The notes beneath the pieces are model-generated. The model was not told the DNA's origin, searched no databases, and saw only the letters and a program-made list of their open reading frames with translations. Below are positions 1 to 6,441 of a stretch of DNA of 15,413 bases, piece by piece. Every line of letters starts with the position of its first letter. Position 1 is the stretch's first letter. The translations under genes and the position numbers were made by a program. This DNA comes from Candidatus Bipolaricaulota bacterium (GTDB taxonomy: Bacteria; Bipolaricaulota; Bipolaricaulia; Bipolaricaulales; Bipolaricaulaceae), in the NCBI GenBank assembly GCA_021129895.1, contig JAJOKL010000075.1:1-15413 (forward strand). Direction: 5' to 3'.

Positions 1-986
1 GGGGGCCGCCGTTCGTCTCCGGGGAGTCCGCCTATTTTCTGGCGGTGAACCGGGGCAAGTACGGGGTCGTCCTCGATTTAGCGGACAGCGAAGGTCGGGA
101 GGCATTGCACAAACTGATCGCGGCAAGCGACGTACTGGTGCACAACTTCCTGCCCCAGACCGCCGCCCGGTTGGGGCTCTCTTATCCCGTGCTCAGGGAT
201 CTCAATCCCGGGCTGGTTTACGTATCCATCTCCGGGTTTCCGCCCGGACCGTATCAGGACTGGCCCGGTTTCGACGCCCTGATCCAGGCCATGGCGGGGC
301 TGATGGCCATCACCGGGGAGGGGGCCCGGCCGGTCAAGGTGGGGGTGGCGATAGTGGACGTGCTATGCGCCTGGGCGGCCCTGGCGGGCACCCTGGCGGC
401 GCTGCTTTCCCGGAGCCGCACCGGGAAGGGGCAGGAGGTGGGACTTAGTCTCGCGGAGTGTTCAGTGGCGGCCCTGGTGAACGTAGGCCAAGCCTTTCTT
501 CTTACCGGGGAGGAGCCGCGGCGGCTGGGCACCGCCCACCCCCACATCGTGCCCTACCAAGCGTTCCCGGCCCGGGACGGCCTGATCATGGTGGCGGTGG
601 GCACGGACGGCCAGTTCCGCGCGCTGTGCGAGGCTCTGGGGCGGCCGGAGCTGGCCCGGGATCCTCGGTTTGCCACCAATCCCACCCGGGTAGCCCACCG
701 GGAGGAACTCATCCGGATCCTGGAGGAGGTCCTCCGGCACAGGGACAGACAGGAGTGGTTGAGGGAGCTACTGGCCGCGGGGGTGCCGGCCGGGCCGGTG
801 AACTCCCTTTCCGAGCTGTTCGGCGATCCGGGCCTGCTAGGGGGCCTCCTCACGGAGGTGGAGCATCCGGGGGTGGGCCGGTACCGGACGGTGCGCTGTC
901 CCCTGCCCCAGGCCGCCCCTCCCAGCCGGCTCCCCCCGCCCCTGTTAGGCGAGCACACCCGGGAGGTGGCGGCTCGCCTCGCCTGA
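1..986 (+). CDS. CaiB/BaiF family III CoA-transferase (5' partial)
   Basis: The reading frame is open from base 3 at the window edge, so the gene starts upstream; about 327 residues are present, against roughly 400 in the family, and the N-terminal Rossmann-like start is missing. What remains follows the family order: a GPPF...YFLAVNRGKYGVVLDL segment (the NRxK...LDL signature), ASDVLVHNF, GLVYVSISGFPPGPY, and the VGVAIVDVLCAWAAL segment. The Asp encoded at 357-359 lies where the catalytic Asp that forms the acyl-CoA anhydride sits. RTGKGQEVGLSLAE and the C-terminal GVPAGPVNSL follow. These enzymes move CoA between carboxylic acids in the cytoplasm; the substrate (formyl, carnitine, aryl-succinyl and others) cannot be told from this fragment. 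The GTG at 45 is an internal Val, not the start. The next gene, orn, is unrelated in function, so context does not help. Confidence 0.9.
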   Translation, partial: GPPFVSGESAYFLAVNRGKYGVVLDLADSEGREALHKLIAASDVLVHNFLPQTAARLGLSYPVLRDLNPGLVYVSISGFPPGPYQDWPGFDALIQAMAGLMAITGEGARPVKVGVAIVDVLCAWAALAGTLAALLSRSRTGKGQEVGLSLAECSVAALVNVGQAFLLTGEEPRRLGTAHPHIVPYQAFPARDGLIMVAVGTDGQFRALCEALGRPELARDPRFATNPTRVAHREELIRILEEVLRHRDRQEWLRELLAAGVPAGPVNSLSELFGDPGLLGGLLTEVEHPGVGRYRTVRCPLPQAAPPSRLPPPLLGEHTREVAARLA

Positions 987-1049
987 GGATGCGCCACCTT
1001 GGAAAATGGGTTAACCTGCAGGGCCGCGTTGCGGCCGGAAAGGAAAGTC

Positions 1050-1616
1050 TTGCCCACAAAGAGCCGTTCCCATCTCGTGTGGATCGACCTCGAAACCACG
1101 GGGTTGGATCCGGAAGTCCATGCGATCCTGGAGATCGCCACCCTGATCACCGACAAGGACCTGAACGTCGTCGCCCAGGGCCCAACGCTGGTGATCCATC
1201 AGCCCGAGGAGGTGCTCTCGGGCATGGACCATTGGGCGAGAAGGCAACACGAGTCCTCCGGGCTCCTGGCGGAGGTGAAACGCTCTCGGGTGTCTTTGGC
1301 CCAGGCCCAGGAGGAAACCCTGGCCTTCTTGTCCGCCCACGTGCCTCCCCGAGCCTGCCCCCTATGTGGGAGTTCCATCTGCCTGGACCGCCGGTTCCTG
1401 GTGCGGTACATGCCCCGGGTGAGCGCCCATCTCAGCTACCGCCTGGTGGACGTGAGCTCCATCAAGGAGCTGGTGGCCCGCTGGTATCCGGAGAAGCTCA
1501 TCCGCCACAAGCGGCCTTCTCCTCACCGGGCCCTGCCGGACATCCTGGGCTCCCTGGCGGAGCTGCGTTACTACCGGGAGCAGGTGTTCCGGCTGCCGGT
1601 ATCCCTCCCCGGCTAA
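1050..1616 (+). CDS. orn: Oligoribonuclease (3'-5' exoribonuclease, DEDDh)
   Basis: Orn degrades 2-5 nt RNA oligomers, including pGpG, to nucleotides at the end of mRNA decay. The DEDDh residues are all visible: D13 and E15 in WIDLETTGLD, D113 in CLDRRFL, and H159 and D164 in HRALPDI. The conserved CGSSI, YMPR, LVDVSSIKEL and ELRYYRE stretches also match. I chose the TTG at 1050 (188 aa): AAGGAAAG lies just upstream, and the catalytic residues then fall one residue from their E. coli numbers (12, 14, 112, 158, 163). An in-frame ATG at 999 would add 17 residues (205 aa) but has no clear ribosome site. The gene sits between a CoA-transferase and rplM on the same strand and may be cotranscribed with rplM. 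Confidence 0.93.
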   Translation: MPTKSRSHLVWIDLETTGLDPEVHAILEIATLITDKDLNVVAQGPTLVIHQPEEVLSGMDHWARRQHESSGLLAEVKRSRVSLAQAQEETLAFLSAHVPPRACPLCGSSICLDRRFLVRYMPRVSAHLSYRLVDVSSIKELVARWYPEKLIRHKRPSPHRALPDILGSLAELRYYREQVFRLPVSLPG

Positions 1617-1714
1617 GGAGCGAGCGCTGATTGAGCCGCCGGGGAAACCGGATAAACTTCGGTTCGTCTTGCGAGGACAAATGCTACGGCCCCTACGGCC
1701 GGGTGGGAGGAAAG

Positions 1715-2158
1715 ATGCAGAAGACATACATGGCCAAGAAAGAGGACGCAGGGGTCACGTTCGAGCGGAAGTGGTACGTGGTGGATGCCACCGGGATCCC
1801 CCTGGGGAGGCTGGCCTCCAAGCTGGCCATCATCCTCCAGGGGAAGCACAAGCCCACCTATACCCCTCACTTCGACGTGGGCGACTACGTGATCGTGATC
1901 AACGCCGACAAGGTGGTACTGACCGGAAACAAAGCCGAGGAAAAGGTTTACTACAAGCACACCGGCTACATCGGCCACCTTTATACCTACACCTACAAGC
2001 AACTGGTGGAGAAGCACCCGGAGCGCCCCATCAAGCTGGCCGTGAAGCGGATGCTCCCCAAGAACAAGCTGGGCCGCAGGATGCTGCGGAAGCTGAAGGT
2101 CTATGCCGGACCGGACCATCCCCACCAGGCCCAGCAGCCGATCCCGCTTAACCTTTAA
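1715..2158 (+). CDS. rplM: 50S ribosomal protein L13
   Basis: L13 binds 23S rRNA early in large-subunit assembly. The 147-residue protein shows the family landmarks in order: WYVVDATGIPLGRLAS near the N-terminus, LQGKHKPTYTPHFDVGDYVIVINA, the TGNKAEEKVYYKHTGY segment, RMLPKNKLGRRMLRKLKVY, and the terminal YAGPDHPHQAQQP signature. The frame stays open back to a TTG at 1631, but the ATG at 1715 has GGGAGGAAAG directly ahead and gives the usual family length, so the upstream 28 codons are probably leader. In most bacteria rplM is followed at once by rpsI (S9). Here the next 271 bases hold no gene, and the downstream gene is a secreted PKD protein, so rpsI must lie elsewhere. Confidence 0.96.
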   Translation: MQKTYMAKKEDAGVTFERKWYVVDATGIPLGRLASKLAIILQGKHKPTYTPHFDVGDYVIVINADKVVLTGNKAEEKVYYKHTGYIGHLYTYTYKQLVEKHPERPIKLAVKRMLPKNKLGRRMLRKLKVYAGPDHPHQAQQPIPLNL

Positions 2159-2429
2159 GCACGGGCCATCTGGCCCTGCCCGGAGGTGATCTAGGTCACC
2201 CTGTCCTCAGACAAACTGTGGGCAGGGTGACCTCCTCTTTCCTAGGGCCTGTCTGCCCTCTCTTGTACCCTGGCCCCCGAGATGCGAATGGCATCCCAGC
2301 CGGGAACCCCCGGCACGTGGTTGTTCGCCCCAGCGTGAAGGGGGATGATTGGGGTCACAGACAGCGGATGGGGCGAGGTGCTAGACTGACGCAGAGCCGG
2401 GAAAGAAACAGGATATCAAGGAGGTAAGC
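2159..2429. other. Structured intergenic region between rplM and the PKD gene
   Basis: No credible coding sequence is present. Besides the long hairpin at 2193-2233 there is a small one right after the rplM stop (GGGCC at 2163-2167 with GGCCC at 2172-2176), one at 2281-2295 (GATGC/GCATC), and a perfect six-pair stem 2299-2304/2309-2314 with loop AACC. A weak promoter candidate lies at 2358-2363 (CAGACA), 18 nt, 2382-2387 (TAGACT), which would give a leader of about 35 nt before the ATG at 2430. Confidence 0.4.
2193..2233 (+). terminator. 18-bp hairpin after rplM, probable terminator without a T-tract
   Basis: Bases 2193-2210 pair with 2216-2233 around the loop ACAAA. There are 16 Watson-Crick pairs, one T-G wobble (2204/2222) and one T-T mismatch (2207/2219). 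It lies 35 nt after the rplM stop. The bases that follow are pyrimidine-rich (CCTCTTTCC) but lack a true T-run, so this is either a weak intrinsic terminator or a 3'-end protecting hairpin. Confidence 0.6.
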
Positions 2430-4622
2430 ATGGTGAGGAAGATCAGCCTGTGGGCCTTGGCGGCACTGCTGGCCGCGGTGCCCCTCGCAGCTCAGGGGTA
2501 CTTCGAGGTACGGCAGGGCTCCGTCCAGGTCGCCATCACACCCTTGGTCGGAACACAACCGATCGAGGCCTTCTACAACTACGATATCCTCCAATTCCGC
2601 TCCCTGTGCCCGTTGGTGGAGTCCGATGCCACGGTCATGTTCCTGTATCAGGACCCCACCGGGCAGCTTTATCTGTTCATCATCCACGGACCAGACAGCA
2701 CTCCGGTTCAGGGAGTGAATTCCTCCGCACAGCTCATGATCCAAGGCGTCCCCGCCGGGGCGGAGTTCGTCCTCCAGGACGATCCAGCTAACATGGACCC
2801 CAACGACGTTTATGACATCCCTGGCGGCCAGCTGGCCTGGGTGTGGGCACCCGCCCGCACCGACGGTGGCGTGCTGGGCCCGCTGGCCTTGGACTTCAAC
2901 ATCACCCTCACCCCGGGGACCATGTCCGGGATCCAGCGGATCGTGTTCAAGTACGGGGACATCAACGCCCCCCAGTCGGTGGAGCTGACCATCACCGATC
3001 CTGTGTCCATCCGAGGGATGGCCAACCAGCCGCCGGTGGCGAGCCTGGTGGTGAGCCCGGCCGAGCCCCGCGCCCGGCAGGAGATCACCTTCGACGCCTC
3101 CGGCAGCTACGACCCCGACGGCCAGATCGCCGAGTACCGCTGGGACTTCAACGGGGACGGGATCGTGGACCTGGTCAGCACCGATCCGGTGGTGCGGTAC
3201 ACCTACCCTAGCGGAGGTAGTTTCAACGTGCGGCTCATCGTGGTAGACAATGTTGGCCTGCCAGGTGAGTTAAACTACCCGCTGTACGTGTCCGCCATCA
3301 CCGTGGTGGTAACCCGCTCCATCTCCACCACCACCGCCCTGCCCGGCTACACGTTCCGGGTCACGGTCAGGATCCACACCGATCAGGACCTGGTGGGGGC
3401 GGGGCTGGAGGAGGACATCCCGGTGGGTTGGGAGATCACCCCCGTGGAGAACAGGGGAGCGGTGTTCAAGCGCCCCACCACCCAGTGGGTGTTCCTCCAC
3501 CCCATCCGGGCGGGCACGGATCGGGTGATCACCTATGACCTCACCGTGCCCCGGGCCGAGCTTCTGGCCGCGGTGCGGCTGCCGCAGCAGTTCTGCATCA
3601 GGGGGGTCTTCCAGGCCAAAGTGCCGGACATCGTGGTGGAGGTGGGGGGCGAGTCGTGCGTGGTGGTCAACGATTGCCTGCCCGTGCTGGAGGCGGTGGC
3701 CCACATGATCCCGGCCCGGGAGCCCGGCACGGAGGATCGGATCGACCTGCGGCTGTCAGAGATCATCTCCGTGGACCAGCTGTTGCGGGCCGGGGAGCTG
3801 TGGCGGACCGAGCGGCCAGTGGTGGGCACCTGCGGCGAGCGGATCGACCTTGAGACCCTCAAGCTCATCACCGCCTACGCCGAGGCCTGTGTTCCCATCG
3901 ACTGGCCGCTGCCGGAGATGCCCGCCCCCACCGTGACCGCCCACCGCACCATCTTGACGCCCATCCCCTGCGAGGATGTGGTGCTGGGGTTCTACGATCC
4001 ATCCGGGCAACCTCTGGGCAACAAGTTCACCGTCAAGGTGGAGATCTCCACCGATCAAGATGTGTACGGGGTGGGGCTTGACGAGGACCTGCCGGTGGGC
4101 TGGCGGGTGATCCCGCTCCAGAACGACGGGTTCATCTACAAGGCCAACGGCACCCAGTGGGCGCTCACCGACACCCTGCGCGCCGGCGACCGGCGGGTCA
4201 TCATCTACGAGGTGGAGGTGCCGCCCACCACCACCGTGGAGGCTCCCCCGCCGGACGGCTGTCGAGTCCTTTCCAGCGAGCAGATCGTGGGTCGGGTGGA
4301 CACGGGGCACCCCTACGTGGAGGTGGAGGTCGCCGGGCAGAACCGGGTGGACCTCACCGACTGCCTGTCGGTGATCGTGGCCATCTCGCGCTGGGACGTG
4401 GCCCGGGACACCATTGATCTGTCGCTGTCGGACATGATCACCTTCCAGCAGGTACAGCGGGCCATCGCGTTCTGGCTCCAGGACGAGCCGGTACCGCGCA
4501 CCTGTGGCGACGGCAAGGTGACCTACGAACTCATGAGGGAGATCATTGCGCGGTGGCAGACTGGGGTTCCCATCTGCGAGCCCCTGCCCGGGGCGGCCTT
4601 GGAGTGCTGCGAGGATCGCTGA
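2430..4622 (+). CDS. Secreted PKD-domain protein with duplicated beta-domain/dockerin-like module
   Basis: 730 residues. The start is fixed by AAGGAGGT five bases before the ATG. Residues 1-21 are a signal peptide (basic MVRK, hydrophobic core, PLAAQ cleavage region), so the protein is exported. Residues about 30-195 form an unrecognised beta-rich domain. A PKD domain spans about 200-290, with FDASGSYDPDG at 221-231 and the diagnostic WDFNGDG at 238-244. A roughly 200-residue module then occurs twice (about 291-490 and 502-716). Each copy is a beta-domain containing a GLEED/GLDEDxPVGW motif (325-334, 549-558), followed by a predicted helix pair with the shared pattern IDLxLS..I...Q..RA...W....PV..TCG......L..I.A....VPI. 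The helix pair is dockerin-like in spacing but lacks regular DxDxDG calcium loops. PKD domains usually mediate protein or glycan contacts at cell surfaces; no catalytic motif is visible. The downstream gene encodes a shorter relative. Confidence 0.85.
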   Translation: MVRKISLWALAALLAAVPLAAQGYFEVRQGSVQVAITPLVGTQPIEAFYNYDILQFRSLCPLVESDATVMFLYQDPTGQLYLFIIHGPDSTPVQGVNSSAQLMIQGVPAGAEFVLQDDPANMDPNDVYDIPGGQLAWVWAPARTDGGVLGPLALDFNITLTPGTMSGIQRIVFKYGDINAPQSVELTITDPVSIRGMANQPPVASLVVSPAEPRARQEITFDASGSYDPDGQIAEYRWDFNGDGIVDLVSTDPVVRYTYPSGGSFNVRLIVVDNVGLPGELNYPLYVSAITVVVTRSISTTTALPGYTFRVTVRIHTDQDLVGAGLEEDIPVGWEITPVENRGAVFKRPTTQWVFLHPIRAGTDRVITYDLTVPRAELLAAVRLPQQFCIRGVFQAKVPDIVVEVGGESCVVVNDCLPVLEAVAHMIPAREPGTEDRIDLRLSEIISVDQLLRAGELWRTERPVVGTCGERIDLETLKLITAYAEACVPIDWPLPEMPAPTVTAHRTILTPIPCEDVVLGFYDPSGQPLGNKFTVKVEISTDQDVYGVGLDEDLPVGWRVIPLQNDGFIYKANGTQWALTDTLRAGDRRVIIYEVEVPPTTTVEAPPPDGCRVLSSEQIVGRVDTGHPYVEVEVAGQNRVDLTDCLSVIVAISRWDVARDTIDLSLSDMITFQQVQRAIAFWLQDEPVPRTCGDGKVTYELMREIIARWQTGVPICEPLPGAALECCEDR

Positions 4623-4665
4623 TGGGATCGCCGGGCTGATCTTCACTCACCTGCTGTGGGAGCGA

Positions 4666-4695
4666 GCCGGTGGGGGCCTCCGGGCCCCTGCCGGC
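4666..4695 (+). other. 13-bp intercistronic hairpin with a TCCG (UNCG-type) tetraloop
   Basis: Bases 4666-4678 pair with 4683-4695 (11 Watson-Crick pairs, two G-T wobbles) around loop TCCG closed by C-G, the arrangement of very stable cUNCGg RNA loops. It ends 23 nt before the next ATG and just before that gene's ribosome site, and has no T-run after it. A processing or stabilising element between two cotranscribed genes, or an attenuator, is more likely than an intrinsic terminator. Confidence 0.55.
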
Positions 4696-4718
4696 GAGCA
4701 CCGGATGAGGAGGTAAAG

Positions 4719-5363
4719 ATGCACAGATTTGTCGTGCTGGGAGTCCTGGCGTTGACCAGTTGGGGGTTGGCAGCGCAGGTCACGCTGGTGGCCACCGATC
4801 CGGCCCCCCTTCCGGGGGCCCAAGTGGGGCTCACCGTGAGCGGCGTCCCGGCAGGGGCCGAGTGCTATTGGGACTTCGGGGGGGACGGCACCGTGGACCA
4901 AGTCACCGCTACCCCATCCATCCCCTACCTAGTGAGGGCCGGTTACCAGGAGATCGCGGTCCAAGTGCGCCTGGGAGACAGGGCGGTGGGCTCGGCTCGG
5001 ATCGCCCTCTCCGCCGATCCTTCCCTGGGCGTCTTCCGCACCGTGTCCCGCACCGAGACCGGCAGCTACGAGGTCACGGTGGTACTGCGGACGCGAGTCC
5101 ATCTGTACGCCCCCGCGATAGAGGAGTTCATCCCGGCCGGCTGGTCCGTGGAAGTGATCGACGTCGGCGGCGCCGTGTTCATGGTGGGAGAGTCCCTGCA
5201 AGCGGTATGGGCGTTGGAGTTGTGGCCGGGGGATGAAGTGGCCCTTCGCTATGTCCTCTACCCCGGACCCGTGGAGACAGCACGCCTGTCGGGTTCGGCG
5301 AGCGGCTACGGCCCGGCCGGCCGGATCGAGGTCCAGATAGGCGGGGCGGTGGTCATCCCTTAG
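4719..5363 (+). CDS. Secreted PKD-like protein, short paralogue of the upstream gene
   Basis: 214 residues from the ATG at 4719, preceded by GAGGAGGT; the frame is open further upstream, but only this start has a ribosome site and a signal peptide (residues 1-19, ending LAAQ). Residues about 20-100 are a degenerate PKD-like domain containing YWDFGGDGTVD. Residues about 100-205 match the beta-domain of the 730-residue protein upstream: the run YEVTVVLRTRVHL, then IEEFIPAGW and GAVF, then a tryptophan and GD...RYVLYP correspond to FRVTVRIHTDQDL, LEEDIPVGW, GAVF, QWVF and the following strand there. It lacks the dockerin-like helix pair. The two genes are probably one transcript, 96 bp apart. 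Function unknown; exported or surface protein. Its TAG stop interlocks with the TAA stop of the opposite-strand PLD gene. Confidence 0.82.
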   Translation: MHRFVVLGVLALTSWGLAAQVTLVATDPAPLPGAQVGLTVSGVPAGAECYWDFGGDGTVDQVTATPSIPYLVRAGYQEIAVQVRLGDRAVGSARIALSADPSLGVFRTVSRTETGSYEVTVVLRTRVHLYAPAIEEFIPAGWSVEVIDVGGAVFMVGESLQAVWALELWPGDEVALRYVLYPGPVETARLSGSASGYGPAGRIEVQIGGAVVIP

Positions 5364-6409
5364 GGGGCCACCTCTGCCCATAGGGCTTCAAAGGCCCGCT
5401 GCAACACAGCGGCCAAGGCCGGGGCATCCAGGAAGGCCACCCCGGCCTCCACGTTCCGCGCCAGCGAGTAGTAAGACCAATTGGCCGAAGACACCACCAC
5501 GTCCCGCCCATCCACCACCAGGCACTTGGCATGGGTGGTGAGCTCCGGCGGGTCCAGACGTACCTCCGCCCCGTGCAGGGCGAGATAAGCCGCGGTTAAG
5601 CGGTTGGCTTCGGCCAAGTCCGGAAAATCCTCCCCACCTTCCAGTAGCACCCGCACCCTCACCCCGCGCCGCAGGGCGGAGATAAGCCCTTCCACGAGCG
5701 CGTTGGAGGGGCTGTCCGGGTACCGGGGGTAGTAAGCCAACCGGTACATGATGAGGTCGAGGGTGGCTTGAGCCCGGGCGAGCAGCCGGGGCAGCACCTG
5801 GGCGTGAAGTCCAGCCCCGGGCAGGTCCAAAAGCGGCACCACCGCCCCGGTGGGCCAGTTCTCGAGGGGCAGCTCCGCCTCCACCGTCTCGAGTTCGCCG
5901 GTCCAAATCACGTTGAAGAACTCCGCCGCCACCTCGGCCAGGGCCGGGGAGTGGATGGCAAGGTCCACCTGGACCGAGTACAGCAGCGCCGATTTGGTCC
6001 AATGGGTGGATCCCACCACCAGCCAGTCGTCGATGAGGAGCAGCTTGCTGTGCAGGGTCAAGTCCGGGTCATCCCAGGCGGCCGCTATCCCGGAGGTGGA
6101 AAAGAAGGAGAACGCGGCCAGCTGTTCCCCCAATGGGTTGCGCTCCCTCCTTTCCAGCAGCACTCGCACCTCCACCCCACGTCCTGCGGCTTCCACCAGG
6201 GCGGAGAGCAACGGCCCCGTTTCTCCACCTGGGTAGCGGCGGCAATCGGAGAGGGCGACCCAGATTCGGCCTTCGGCCTCCCCAAGGAGCTGGGGAAGCG
6301 TCAAAAGATAAGCGGGATGGTCCGGGGTGGAGACGAGGGGGAGCACCGGGAACCCCCAGGCCAGGGAGCAGGAAATGAAAACCGCCGCTACGATGGCCCA
6401 TCCCCTCAT
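5360..6409 (-). CDS. Secreted phospholipase D-family protein (two HKD motifs)
   Basis: 349 residues with an N-terminal signal peptide (MRGWAIVAAVFISCSLAWG), so it probably acts outside the cytoplasm. Two HxKxxxxD motifs are seen: H120-K122-D127 followed by GSTHW, and H293-K295-D300 followed by SSANWS. The two HKD halves form one active site in this superfamily, which hydrolyses or transfers phosphodiesters (phospholipids, cardiolipin synthesis, or nucleic acid as in Nuc). In motif 1 the usual Asn of GSxN is His136; in motif 2 the Gly is Ser. The catalytic H, K and D are intact. Which substrate is used cannot be told; a nuclease or lipase role are both open. No Shine-Dalgarno sequence; TATCAT lies 8 nt before the ATG. 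It is divergent from the Lon-like gene and convergent with the 214-residue protein, with a 4-base stop overlap. Confidence 0.88.
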   Translation of the reverse strand: MRGWAIVAAVFISCSLAWGFPVLPLVSTPDHPAYLLTLPQLLGEAEGRIWVALSDCRRYPGGETGPLLSALVEAAGRGVEVRVLLERRERNPLGEQLAAFSFFSTSGIAAAWDDPDLTLHSKLLLIDDWLVVGSTHWTKSALLYSVQVDLAIHSPALAEVAAEFFNVIWTGELETVEAELPLENWPTGAVVPLLDLPGAGLHAQVLPRLLARAQATLDLIMYRLAYYPRYPDSPSNALVEGLISALRRGVRVRVLLEGGEDFPDLAEANRLTAAYLALHGAEVRLDPPELTTHAKCLVVDGRDVVVSSANWSYYSLARNVEAGVAFLDAPALAAVLQRAFEALWAEVAP

Positions 6410-6416
6410 GCCCCGG

Positions 6417-6423
6417 TATGATA
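6417..6423. promoter_or_regulatory. Shared, near-symmetric -10 element between the PLD and Lon-like genes
   Basis: The 7 bases TATGATA read TATGAT on the + strand (6417-6422) and TATCAT on the - strand (6423-6418), each 5/6 to TATAAT. The - strand version lies 8 nt before the PLD ATG, and the + strand version would start RNA just ahead of the Lon ribosome site. No strong -35 was seen on either side. Confidence 0.45.
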
Positions 6424-6441
6424 ACCCCGAGGAGGGAGAGA

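Noticed and set aside
458..1630. 390-codon + frame spanning the CoA-transferase end and orn
   Set aside because: Gly/Pro/Arg-rich out-of-frame reading of two recognisable genes.
1617..1714. L13 autoregulatory leader or N-terminal extension of L13
   Set aside because: The 28 extra codons match nothing in L13, and I could not draw a convincing conserved fold; the tandem CTACGGCC copies at 1684-1700 are too short to interpret.
3756..4646. 296-codon - strand frame within the PKD gene
   Set aside because: Shadow of the duplicated module; its His/Gly/Val-rich repeats merely mirror the sense repeats.
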